Part shown: in pieces, positions 1 through 6,797 of the stretch
Layout of the letters: every line of letters begins with the position of its first letter
Numbering within the stretch: the first letter of the stretch is position 1
DNA from: Palsa-504 sp050698735
Lineage (GTDB): Bacteria > Actinomycetota > Actinomycetes > Streptosporangiales > Streptosporangiaceae
NCBI GenBank assembly: GCA_050698735.1
Contig: JBOHCG010000186.1
Location: 1 to 12,501, forward strand
Direction of reading: 5' to 3'
Length of the DNA stretch: 12,501 bases
Made by a program: the position numbers and the translations under genes
The notes under the pieces: model-generated
What the model was told of the DNA's origin: nothing
Databases searched by the model: none
What the model saw: only the letters and a program-made list of their open reading frames with translations

Positions 1-230
1 GTCCGGACAGCCGCCTCGCCGCACATCTGGCCCCGGCACGATCGCGCCGGCCACGGTGGTCCGCGTCGACATCGTCACCGTGGCCGAGCTGATGGGCCAG
101 GCGCGTTCCCGCTCCGCGTGCTCCAGGCGCCACGCCGCCCGCGGCACCCGCAGCAGCACCCGCCGTTCCCGCCGCCAGGCAGCCATCCGGTCCGTGATCG
201 TCACGCTGACACCCTTGCCCCTGCCGGGCG
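1..230 (+). pseudogene. possible decayed C-terminal end of a tyrosine recombinase
   Basis: The plus-strand frame read from about position 2 contains, around 62-107, a stretch reading DIVTVAELMGQAR. This resembles the block in XerC/XerD-like recombinases that precedes the catalytic tyrosine (usually GHxxLxTTRxY). Further on, STRRSRRQAAIRSVIVT looks like the end of such proteins, but the catalytic tyrosine is not visible and the residues between are low-complexity Arg/Ser. The reading frame stops at 251-253, inside the neighbouring inverted repeat. A recombinase remnant beside a transposon end would make sense for a Tn3-family element that resolves with a tyrosine recombinase. The match is short and the identification tentative; the stretch may be plain non-coding DNA. 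Confidence 0.28.
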
Positions 231-288
231 TGTTCAGCAAACTGGACGGCTAAACGTGGTTCCTGACGCCGTTGTTACCGGCACCCCC
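231..288 (-). repeat. Tn3-family-type terminal inverted repeat, copy 1
   Basis: Read on the minus strand from 288 inward, the sequence begins GGGGGTGCCGGTAACAACGG and the core runs 38 bp to 251. It continues in a subterminal block (231-250) also present in copy 2. A GGGG tip and a length near 38 bp are the hallmarks of Tn3-family ends. Because the tip points right, the element it belongs to lies to the left and mostly outside the window. The flank at 289-293 (atagt) does not match the flanks of the other two copies. Confidence 0.7.
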
Positions 289-351
289 ATAGTGACCAAT
301 ATGAAGTAGTCGGACGGACTCGCCCGCATCGAGGGTTTCCCCCAAGCGCGG

Positions 352-1341
352 CTAGCGGTTAAGGAAGTCGACCAGGAACGATGGCGCGACGAACGGGTTG
401 TTCAACACGTCGAAGTTCCCGGCTGGCAGCAGCTGGCGCAGGGCCCTGATCTTGTTGCGTATGAAGACCAGCACTAGGGCGGTGATGGCCGTGCTGGCCG
501 GACCCGCTTTCTGGTCTCGCAGAGCCATGGGAATCAGGAGGCGGGTCAATCCGAAGGAGATCGTTATCCATTCCTTCGAGGCCTCGCCCAGGTGCCCGGC
601 CGCGATCTCCCGCTCGACAGCGGCGCAGATGCCGTCGGCCCACCCGGGCAGGCTTGCAGCCAGGCGGAAGGCATCCCGCAGCTCGGCTGCCGGAGCGGTC
701 CTGGCCAAGTCGCGGACCTGGTCTCGCAGGTCGCCGCCGCTGAGCAGGCCGCCCATTACGTCTTCATCGTCCGGGAGGTCGCCGGGCTCCTCGCCGCGGC
801 TGATCGGCCACCTGTACTCGACCTGCCCCGCCAGGGGCGCTACGCCCCCGACGGGGGCCAGGGTCCGAACGAGCGCACCGATGGTTCCCATGTCGATGCC
901 CTCGCCACCGGAGCGCATCAGCCGCACCGCGCTGTAGACCCAGTCACTGCCGGCCAGCCGGGAATCAGAGCGGCCCGGGTCCAGTGCGGCGAGCTCTGGG
1001 AAAGACCAGTTCACGCCCCGCTGGGCCAGGTGGTGATCGATGCGCCTGATCCGGGACGGCACCATCGTGAACCGCTGCCCGGCGGCCACCGCCGCGTCCG
1101 CGACGTCTTCCGGTGCGACCCCGGGCGGCATGGTGGCCTCGAAGCGAGCGTCGAGCTGTACGTAGAAGTGCTGTTCCCGCTCGCTCTGAGAGCGCTTGGA
1201 GGCGCGCGTGACCAGCGGGCCAGCCGACCGGTAAGGCTTGCCGCTGCCAGCGTCGTCGAGTAGGTGAACGTGGGTAACGTCGCCCGGACGGCGGTCCAGT
1301 GCTACAAACCCTTCCTTTGTGAGCCAGCGCAGCGCCTCTGC
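352..1341 (-). pseudogene. hypothetical protein, 5'-truncated at a transposase junction
   Basis: An open frame runs on the minus strand from about 1341 down to a TAG at 352-354 and gives about 329 residues. The beginning (AEALRWLTKEGFV, then a VHLLDD stretch) looks like the end of a winged-helix unit, so the real N-terminus seems to be missing. The rest is soluble and mostly helical, with an aliphatic segment near the end (GPASTAITALVLVFIRNKIR). No plausible start codon occurs between 1341 and the first ATG at 1131. That ATG has a modest GAGG upstream and could yield a 259-aa product. The upstream end fuses directly, out of frame, to a Tn3 transposase fragment. I do not recognise the family; the function is unknown. 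Confidence 0.55.
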
Positions 1342-1630
1342 GCAAGATCGCCGACGCGGCGACGGTGCCGGCGCGCAGGGACGCGGTGAGTCGGCAGATC
1401 TCGTCCCAGTTCTCGGCGATCAGGCGGGTGTTGATGCGGTTCCGGGCCAGCCCGTTGAGCGCGTCGTAGTGGGCGTGGCCGTCTATGCGCCAAAGCCGCT
1501 GATCAGGCAAATCGGCCAGCCGGGGCGCCCACCGGTAGCCCAGGGCCCACGCGAGGGCGAAGACGATCTCGGAGGCGCCGGCGGTGTCGGTGGAGACCAT
1601 CTCGGGCTGAATGCCGGTCTGGTTCGCGTA
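1340..1630 (-). pseudogene. Tn3-family transposase fragment (part of DDE catalytic domain)
   Basis: About 97 codons are clearly from a Tn3-type TnpA. In order they read YANQTGIQPEMVSTDTAG, then EIVFALAWALGYRWAPRLAD, DQRLWRIDGHAHYDALNGLA, and RINTRLIAENWDEICRLTAS. This block belongs to the C-terminal catalytic domain of the roughly 1000-aa Tn3 transposases; STDTAG holds one of the acidic catalytic residues. Both sides are missing: the sequence stops resembling TnpA upstream of 1630 and after ILR at 1340. The frame itself stays open from an ATG at 1675 to 965, but the ends of that frame are not transposase-like. It cannot encode an active transposase. Confidence 0.75.
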
Positions 1631-1671
1631 CCTGGCCGGAGTGACCCGTGGGCAGCTACTGCGCTCCGCGC

Positions 1672-1995
1672 TCACCCACGATGCCGAGGACCGGGCCGAG
1701 CGCGATCCGGCCCGGCCGCGGCAGGAGCAGCGTTCGGGGCGGTCGGCCGTGGAACGTCGTCGAGGCCGTGTAGCAGCACTCCGACAGCCGCCATGGCTTG
1801 CTGGCTGAGGTTAGTTACGTAGCGGCGCCGGGCCTGGCCGCAGGCCAGCCCGAGCAGCCAGAGCAGCCCGATGAACAAGATGATCAGGACCGCTGGCACG
1901 ACTGCGGCAACGCGGACGGCGGCCGGTCCCACAGGGCCGGGCACCATCACCGGGTCCGGGAGGGAGGCGGTCCGGACGGATGGCCAGGCCGGCAT
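1672..1995 (-). CDS. possible small single-pass membrane protein
   Basis: The minus-strand frame encodes up to 107 residues. A convincing hydrophobic helix lies at roughly residues 29-51 (VAAVVPAVLIILFIGLLWLL). A basic stop-transfer stretch (GQARRRYVTN) follows, then a short amphipathic segment (LSQQAMAAVGVLLHG). The last 30 residues are Pro/Ala/Arg-rich and may be run-on after a lost stop, since the frame ends beside the transposase fragment. No clear ribosome binding site precedes the ATG at 1995; internal GTG/ATG codons near residue 16 are alternatives. I do not recognise a family. It could be a real small protein damaged at its 3' end, or chance. Confidence 0.33.
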   Translation of the reverse strand: MPAWPSVRTASLPDPVMVPGPVGPAAVRVAAVVPAVLIILFIGLLWLLGLACGQARRRYVTNLSQQAMAAVGVLLHGLDDVPRPTAPNAAPAAAGPDRARPGPRHRG

Positions 1996-2466
1996 GAAGG
2001 TTTAAGTGCGGGTATGACCATGGTGCGGGCCCTCCTCAGGCAGCGGTTCGCGATCGTCCGGCGGCCTCCTGTTGGCGCAGGGGGCCGCCTGCTTGTCCGA
2101 TCACGCGACCAGCGTTAGGCCCTGTAAGCCGTCACGCTTACATATGCCCGCAAAGCCTTAGCTTTAATAAACCCGGTACCCGGTCCGGTGAATTGTGGAC
2201 TTTTTTCCCTGACTTCCGCAGCCTGGTCACCAGCGGCCCGGGAGGCACCGCAGGCGGTACGCTGCGCGCATACTACGTCCGGGCAGGTCAGAGCCCCGGC
2301 GCTTGCGAGCTGTCCGCTACCGGGTCCGCCTCACCGTGCCCCGCCGCGGGGGCTGGCGCGAATGGGGGGCGCGTCGCGGCGGCTTCGAGGAAGCCCTCGC
2401 CGCGCAGGAAGACCCGGCCCTCGTAACTGCAGAGGTCGACTCGGAGGCCCGCAGGGGCAGGGACTA
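1996..2466. other. non-coding stretch between transposon debris and the IR-bounded cassette
   Basis: I find no convincing gene here. Around 2125-2215 the composition drops to unusually A+T-rich sequence for this genome (gctttaataaa, then gacttttttccctg), which may mark foreign or intergenic DNA. The minus-strand frame at 2288-2466 (LCSYEGRVFLRGEGFLEAA) looks faintly protein-like and might be the 3' end of a lost gene, but it has no supported start. Confidence 0.4.
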
Positions 2467-2523
2467 GGGGTGCCGGTGACAACGGCGCCGGGAACCGCGT
2501 CAGGCCGTCCAGTTTGCTGAACA
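2467..2523 (+). repeat. Tn3-family-type terminal inverted repeat, copy 2 (left end of the STAS cassette)
   Basis: The plus strand begins GGGGTGCCGGTGACAACGGC at 2467 and ends with the subterminal block CCGTCCAGTTTGCTGAACA at 2505-2523. That block is identical to the one in copy 1 in inverted orientation. Over about 57 positions it differs from copy 1 at only a handful of sites and lacks one G of the tip. Confidence 0.7.
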
Positions 2524-2602
2524 TCGCTGGCAAGGGCGAGGGGAGGTGGTGGTTCCCGGGCGCTCCGGCGCGACGGACAATGGCGGGGCAGGAGGCGGGG
2601 TT

Positions 2603-3001
2603 ATGGGCGAGGCACTGACCATCCGGGTCGGACGTAGGCAGGGCTATGCGACCGTGACGGTCGCCGGGGAGATCGACATTGCCACCGTGGCCCGGCTGCG
2701 CGAGCGTCTGTTCGAGCTGGCTGCCAGCGGCCAGCCGCTGATAGCCGACCTGGACCAGGTCAGCTTCATCGACTCTGCCGGGCTCGCGGCGCTGGTCGGC
2801 GCTGCCCGGCGCGCTGCCGCGCACGGGGCCAGCCTGCACGTGATCTGCGCCCGGCCGCAGACCCGGCAGCTGTTCCGCCTGACCGGGCTGGACCGCCAGA
2901 TACCGCTGGCCCGCACCCTGGATGAGGCACTGGAGTCTGCGGCGGCCCCGGGCACACCCGCCAGCGGGCCGCCGGAGCAGCCTCCAGCAGCTGGCCGATG
3001 A
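2603..3001 (+). CDS. STAS-domain anti-sigma factor antagonist (SpoIIAA/RsbV-like)
   Basis: The 132-aa product is a single STAS domain. It has a beta-rich N-terminus (TIRVGRRQGYATVTVAGEID), then the signature IADLDQVSFIDSAGLAALVG at residues 47-66, where Ser58 in D-S-x-G-L sits at the usual phosphorylation site. A C-terminal helix region follows (QLFRLTGLDRQIPLARTLDE), then a Pro/Ala-rich tail. In SpoIIAA/RsbV proteins the unphosphorylated form binds an RsbW-type kinase/anti-sigma factor and frees the sigma factor. The ATG at 2603 is preferred over the in-frame GTG at 2546 because GGAGG (2591-2595) lies 7 bp upstream and the domain begins right after. No kinase or sigma gene is adjacent; an RsbW-like ATPase gene lies 4.8 kb away at 7842. 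Confidence 0.88.
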   Translation: MGEALTIRVGRRQGYATVTVAGEIDIATVARLRERLFELAASGQPLIADLDQVSFIDSAGLAALVGAARRAAAHGASLHVICARPQTRQLFRLTGLDRQIPLARTLDEALESAAAPGTPASGPPEQPPAAGR

Positions 3002-3189
3002 TCTCGGCCGTGCACGATCGCCCGTTGCCGTGTTACATAAGACAGGTGTCCGGGGGACGGAAAGAGTATTGCTTTTGCTGCCCGGGGTCCTGGCGGGCCG
3101 GACCGGGCGCCATAGGGTATTGCTATTGCCCGGAAGCGATACCTGGACGACCTGGGAGGCCGGATGGCCGCGGCCGCCGCCCGCGCTAA
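2998..3189 (+). CDS. possible small Cys-rich protein overlapping the STAS gene stop
   Basis: An ATG at 2998 overlaps the STAS stop as ATGA and opens a 63-aa frame. The frame contains two related Cys segments, EYCFCCPG (about residue 23) and GYCYCPEA (about residue 40). The DNA under these segments is itself repeated (3066-3085 and 3117-3133). The coupling overlap and Cys pairs argue for a gene; the Arg/Pro/Gly-rich remainder and lack of a known family argue against it. It could equally be non-coding DNA with a short repeat. Confidence 0.22.
   Translation: MISAVHDRPLPCYIRQVSGGRKEYCFCCPGSWRAGPGAIGYCYCPEAIPGRPGRPDGRGRRPR
3066..3133 (+). repeat. short imperfect direct repeat
   Basis: GTATTGCTTTTGCTGCCCGG at 3066-3085 recurs as GTATTGCTATTGCCCGG at 3117-3133, 51 bp downstream. 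The second copy is 3 bp shorter with one substitution. The repeat lies inside the IR-bounded cassette, after the STAS gene. It is more A+T-rich than its surroundings and could be a protein-binding site pair or a remnant. Confidence 0.45.
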
Positions 3190-3286
3190 GCCCGCGGCTC
3201 ATCACCGTCGTCCGCCCCGGCTCCCGGTCATGCTGGCGGGCCACCCGCTCCGCGATCTGCATGCACTCAGCCTGTCCTGCGTGCAG

Positions 3287-3344
3287 TGTTCAGCAAAGTG
3301 AACACGCTAGCGGTGTTCATGACGTGGTTCTTACCGGCACCCCC
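3287..3344 (-). repeat. Tn3-family-type terminal inverted repeat, copy 3 (right end of the STAS cassette)
   Basis: Read inward on the minus strand from 3344 it begins GGGGGTGCCGGTAAGAACCA. The tip and first 14 bases match copy 1 exactly; the inner part has diverged, but TTTGCTGAACA is kept at the inner end. It contains an extra small palindrome (gtgttcagcaaagtgaacac at 3286-3305). Orientation is opposite to copy 2, as needed for a transposon end. Confidence 0.6.
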
Positions 3345-3398
3345 TTCGGCGATCCACGGGTCCGATCCTCCCCGGACCCCGACGTGCTAGCGCGCGCG

Positions 3399-3425
3399 AA
3401 GCCCGGTCACCAGCTGGCCGGGCTT
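3399..3425. terminator. GC-rich hairpin, possible terminator
   Basis: AAGCCCGG at 3399-3406 pairs perfectly with CCGGGCTT at 3418-3425 around an 11-nt loop. There is no T-run, as is common for actinomycete terminators. It would stop transcription coming out of the STAS cassette. Confidence 0.45.
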
Positions 3426-3541
3426 CTGCATACCCGGCTGTAGCCGGCGCGCCACCCGGCATTCACGGGCCGGGCCGGCAACAATGCTGACCGTTATCCG
3501 CCGCAAGCAAGTCGGAGTTCTATAGCCCTAGAAATGCCGAA

Positions 3542-3561
3542 GGCCGGGCACTAGCCCGGCC
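3542..3561. promoter_or_regulatory. perfect 8-bp hairpin upstream of the replication gene
   Basis: GGCCGGGC at 3542-3549 pairs with GCCCGGCC at 3554-3561 around the 4-nt loop acta. It lies 88 bp before the GTG start of the replication protein, so it may act in the mRNA leader as a terminator or attenuator. Confidence 0.4.
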
Positions 3562-3649
3562 ATACACGACACCTGAACATCTGCTCGTTCTGAGTCCCGC
3601 CCCAGCGGCTGCCAACCAAGCGGCGGACCCGAACTGAAAGCCAGCAACC

Positions 3650-5641
3650 GTGGCCACACTAACAGGTCGCACGGGTAGATCAACATCGCCCCTGTGCGAC
3701 ACGCCGGGCTCGGAAAATACGCGCCCAGGCGGTTCTGACTCGCTACCGCGCGCCGACCTCGCGGCGGCGGCGTGGCAGTGGGTCACGCCCTTGATCGCCG
3801 GTACTCCGCACGTCCGGATCTCGAGGGACGGCGGCCGCACTTTCCCCGCCCGTCATGCCCGGCCGCTACCGGCCGTGCCTCCAGGCCAGCCGTGCACGGT
3901 GCCGGTCTACGACCCGGCCACGGGCACCGGGCGAATGCTTGCGCTCGACCTCGATCCGGGGCGCCTCGTCCGCGATGTTGACGATGGTGCTGTCGAGCAC
4001 AGCCATAAACATGGTGCTGGCCGCGCGGCTAAGGTCCGCGCTCAGGCCGAGGTCCTGGGCGGGCTGGTGTCCCGGTGCGGCGGCCGGGTCCTCGCTGACG
4101 TCTCGCCGTCCGGCGGCCGCCATGTGTACGTCTTGTTCGCCGCGCCGCTGCCATGGCGGGAGCTGCGGGACCTCTGCAGGGCGATAGCCGTCCGCTTTCC
4201 CGCGGTGGACCCGGCGCCGATGGCCTCGCTCGGCGGCCAGCTCAGCCCGCCTGGCTCGAGGCACAAGAGCGGCGGCTGGCGGGTGCTGTCGATACCCGCG
4301 GCCGCGGCCCTGGCCGCGGTTGGGCACCCGAACGGGGCAGAGGTGTGGGCCGCGGTCCTGGCCGAGTTCGCGGCCGAGCTTCAGCGTGCAGATCCGCGCG
4401 ATGGCGAACGACGTGGTGATAACCGGTTGTTCGCCGACCTGGATGACACCGGCGTCCCGTGGGCGCCGTGCCCCGGCGGCCGCGCGGTCCTTAGCGCTGA
4501 GCTTGACCACATGGCCCGCACCGGACGGTGGGACCGGTCACGCTACGCGGGCCGCAGCGAGGCCCGCATGGCCGTCCTGGCCGCCGCCGCGGCTCGCGGC
4601 TGGCGGCTGGCCGACGTCAGGTCGGCGATCTCCTCCGGCGCCTGGCCAGGCCTGCCCGCCCTGTACGAGCGGCGTTCTGAGCCCGGCCGTCTCGACCGTC
4701 TCCTGCCCGCTGAGTGGCGAAAAGCGGTCGCCTTCGTGACCGGGGAGAAAAACCTGCGTGGCTGGCCCACAAGCGACCATGTCTCACGCCCCCCCGCACC
4801 GATCGACGGCGTCGATGAGTTCGGGCTGATCCGCCGGTGGATGACGGCAGTTGACTGCGCGGTGGCCGATCCGGAGCGGGTCAGGGGCTGGGGCGGCCGC
4901 GGTATCGCTGTCCGCCTGGTGCTGGCCGCGCTGGGCCAGGCGGCGATGGTGAGCGGCTCGGCCGTGGTCGAATTCGGGGTCCGGAACCTGAGCCTGCACT
5001 CGGCGCTGAGCAGCCGCACCGTCGCCCGGGTCCTGCGGCTGCTGTCCGACGAGCCCGACCCGCTGATCGACCTGGTCAGCCCGCGGCGGCTCGCCCGGGC
5101 CGATATCTACCAGCTGAGGATCCCGGACCGCTATACGGCCAGTGTCCGGTGGCGCCGCCGCCGCGCTGGCCGCATAGCGGCGATCCACCCCGCGTTCCTG
5201 GTCCTGGGCAGTACTGCGGCGCTCACGTACCAGGTGCTCGACTCGACCGGCGCGCGCGGTGCCGAGGTAGCCCGGGCGGCGCGGCTGAGTCCCTCGGCGG
5301 CGTCGGCCGCGCTGCGGGTGCTCGCCGGGCATGGCCTCGCCGAGCGCGGCCCGGGCGGCTGGCGCCGTGGTCCTGCTGACCTGGATGCCGTGGCCGAGGC
5401 GACCGGCGCGGCCGACATCCACCGGGAGCGAGCCGAGCGGTACCGGCAGGAGCGGGCCAGCTGGCGGGCCCGGCTCCGGCGGTACGCCTGCGCTCCTGCC
5501 ATCGCGGTGACGCCGCGCGACGGCTGGCTCGACCTAGACGACGAGGACGACTGGGCGGCCATGCTGGCCAGCCGCTGGCCAGTCCTGTCCGATGAGTTCG
5601 TGCGGGGACCGCCGCGCCCGGCGGACCGGGAGACTGCGTAA
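3650..5641 (+). CDS. Prim-Pol (AEP-type primase/polymerase) replication protein with C-terminal winged helix
   Basis: The 663-aa protein matches the pattern of primase-polymerase replication initiators found in actinomycete integrative elements and plasmids. Residues about 35-240 form the AEP-like core. LALDLDP supplies the paired metal-binding aspartates (D100, D102), SPSGGRHVYV gives the Ser/His motif (H158), and LSPPGSRHKSGGWRVL is the nucleotide-handling segment near residue 198. Its middle part (about 280-500) is helical and not recognised. Residues about 525-575 (AEVARAARLSPSAASAALRV) read as a MarR-like winged helix, suited to binding origin DNA. The tail is acidic, then Pro/Arg-rich. 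GTG at 3650 is the most upstream usable start; its ribosome binding site is weak (gaaag, 9 bp away). It is transcribed alone and followed by a strong hairpin. Confidence 0.8.
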   Translation: MATLTGRTGRSTSPLCDTPGSENTRPGGSDSLPRADLAAAAWQWVTPLIAGTPHVRISRDGGRTFPARHARPLPAVPPGQPCTVPVYDPATGTGRMLALDLDPGRLVRDVDDGAVEHSHKHGAGRAAKVRAQAEVLGGLVSRCGGRVLADVSPSGGRHVYVLFAAPLPWRELRDLCRAIAVRFPAVDPAPMASLGGQLSPPGSRHKSGGWRVLSIPAAAALAAVGHPNGAEVWAAVLAEFAAELQRADPRDGERRGDNRLFADLDDTGVPWAPCPGGRAVLSAELDHMARTGRWDRSRYAGRSEARMAVLAAAAARGWRLADVRSAISSGAWPGLPALYERRSEPGRLDRLLPAEWRKAVAFVTGEKNLRGWPTSDHVSRPPAPIDGVDEFGLIRRWMTAVDCAVADPERVRGWGGRGIAVRLVLAALGQAAMVSGSAVVEFGVRNLSLHSALSSRTVARVLRLLSDEPDPLIDLVSPRRLARADIYQLRIPDRYTASVRWRRRRAGRIAAIHPAFLVLGSTAALTYQVLDSTGARGAEVARAARLSPSAASAALRVLAGHGLAERGPGGWRRGPADLDAVAEATGAADIHRERAERYRQERASWRARLRRYACAPAIAVTPRDGWLDLDDEDDWAAMLASRWPVLSDEFVRGPPRPADRETA

Positions 5642-5692
5642 GTACGTGTTACGCATATCTTGCTGTGCTGTGTTTCGCGTAGCAGAGCCGTA

Positions 5693-5740
5693 GTTCCCGA
5701 CCTCGCCCTCTTGTCTTGTTGAGGGGGTGAGGTCGGGAAC
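5693..5740. terminator. strong hairpin terminator between convergent genes
   Basis: GTTCCCGACCTC at 5693-5704 pairs perfectly with GAGGTCGGGAAC at 5729-5740. CCCTC/GAGGG (5706-5710 with 5721-5725) extends the stem around the loop ttgtcttgtt. It sits 52 bp after the replication gene stop and before the end of the convergent regulator gene, so it can serve both directions. The remaining sequence to 5907 shows no gene. Confidence 0.7.
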
Positions 5741-5907
5741 GTCACGGCGGCGCGGAGCCATACAGTCACCCCAGGCCAGAGACATCGGCGATGCTGTCGC
5801 GGCCCGCACAGCGCCGGGCTTTGCGGGCTCGCCGCTGCGCGGCCAGCGTGCGGCGGTTATCCGCGTGCATTTCTGGGGTCCGCGGGCTTGATCGGTGGCG
5901 TGACGGG

Positions 5908-6777
5908 CTATTGGCTCGTCAAGTCGGCTGCGGCCTGGCGGCACATTTCGGCCGCTTTGGTCCCGGTTACGGCGGCCTGGCGTAGTAGCTCAAGCCAGCG
6001 TGCGTAACGGGAAACGAGGTCTGGATCGCTGATTTGAAGTCGGCCGCCCAGGGTCTCCACGACAGCGAGGTCACTGTCGTACAGCACGAATCCCGAGGCC
6101 GGTGCCACAGGAGACGCGACCGTAAACGGCACGATGCCGAGCTCGTGGCCTGGCAGAGTCGCGGTCTCGGCGAGATGCTCGAGCTGGCCCCGCATCGTCT
6201 CGACGGTGACCTTGCCGACCCTGGTCCGCAGAACGCTCTCGCCCAGGACGTGCACGACCTGGCGACCGCCCTCGTACAAGATCGCCTGCCTGCGGAGCTT
6301 CGCCGCAATAAGCGGCCCGATGGTCTCCGGCGTGATGCCGTTCTCGGCAAGGAACTCCTCGCCGTCTGCCATCTCGCGCATGAAGGCCGCAGTCTGGAGG
6401 AGGCCAGGGACGAGGGCGGGCTGGTATTCGGCGAGCACCTGGGTGCACGAGGCCTCCAGCGCCCGCAGCTCGTCTTGGAACGCTGCAGGGCTGCCCGCCC
6501 CCTCGATCCGGTCTTTCCATACCCCGTATTCCGCAGATGCCTTGCGGCGAAGGGCGAGCAGCGGTCCGGGTTCGGCGCCCACCGCCGCCGCCCACGCCTT
6601 GATTTCCTCTTCGGTCGGAAGCTGCAGGCCGTTCTCGATCCGCGAGACCTTCGGCTGCCGCCACCCGGTCCCGAGCACCCTGGCGAGCTGGAGGCCGGAA
6701 ATACCCGCCTCCTCACGCAGCGCCCGGAGTCGCGCTCCCAGCCCGCTGAGCGCCCGGGTGCCGGTTGGTTCAGCCAA
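5908..6777 (-). CDS. XRE-family regulator with DUF5753 (Scr1/WhiJ-like)
   Basis: The 289-aa protein has an N-terminal Cro/C1-type helix-turn-helix at about residues 10-65 (LGARLRALREEAGISGLQLA, then QPKVSRIENGLQLP). A C-terminal DUF5753 domain follows at about 95-275, with its typical start (CTQVLAEYQPALVPGLLQT) and motif GRQVVHVLGESVLR. This is the architecture of WhiJ paralogues and of Scr1, described in Streptomyces as antitoxin-like regulators usually partnered by a small DUF397 protein. No DUF397 gene is adjacent here. TTG at 6777 is the only in-frame start that fits: GGAG lies 8 bp upstream, and the nearby ATG at 6782 is out of frame. It is the last gene of a three-gene operon, 20 bp after its neighbour. 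Confidence 0.9.
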   Translation of the reverse strand: MAEPTGTRALSGLGARLRALREEAGISGLQLARVLGTGWRQPKVSRIENGLQLPTEEEIKAWAAAVGAEPGPLLALRRKASAEYGVWKDRIEGAGSPAAFQDELRALEASCTQVLAEYQPALVPGLLQTAAFMREMADGEEFLAENGITPETIGPLIAAKLRRQAILYEGGRQVVHVLGESVLRTRVGKVTVETMRGQLEHLAETATLPGHELGIVPFTVASPVAPASGFVLYDSDLAVVETLGGRLQISDPDLVSRYARWLELLRQAAVTGTKAAEMCRQAAADLTSQ

Positions 6778-6797
6778 TGCATGATCTCCAGGTCAGG

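Larger units (their letters stand above)
2467..3344. mobile_element. 878-bp non-autonomous element bounded by Tn3-type inverted repeats, carrying a STAS gene
   Basis: Two GGGG-tipped repeats face each other correctly: copy 2 with its tip at 2467 and copy 3 with its tip at 3344. The space between holds one good gene (the STAS protein, 2603-3001) and no transposase or resolvase. This is the layout of a Tn3-derived inverted-repeat miniature element (TIME-like), or of a larger Tn3-family transposon reduced by deletion, with a passenger gene. No 5-bp target duplication is visible (gacta to the left, ttcgg or cttcg to the right). The insertion is therefore old, rearranged, or the two ends come from different elements. 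Confidence 0.5.
3345..3649. other. hairpin-rich leader upstream of the replication gene
   Basis: No gene is seen in this stretch. It contains two clear GC-rich hairpins (3399-3425 and 3542-3561) and a third possible one around 3443-3479 (gccggc...ccgggccggc). Together with its position before the replication protein it could hold regulatory structures or part of an origin, but no iterons or A+T-rich unwinding segment are evident. Confidence 0.4.

Noticed and set aside
2030..2140. tRNA-like or attachment-site-like sequence near gcagcggttcgcgatcgtcc
   Set aside because: The resemblance is limited to a TTCG loop; no acceptor, anticodon or D-arm pairing could be built, and no matching copy elsewhere in the window was seen.
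2288..3262. Long minus-strand open frame (324 aa) across the STAS gene
   Set aside because: It is antisense to the STAS gene, has low-complexity Arg/Pro/Gly composition, and crosses a transposon end. Long shadow frames are common in such GC-rich DNA.
2462..3349. Target-site duplication around the STAS cassette
   Set aside because: The 5-bp flanks (gacta on the left; ttcgg or cttcg on the right) do not match, so no duplication can be claimed.
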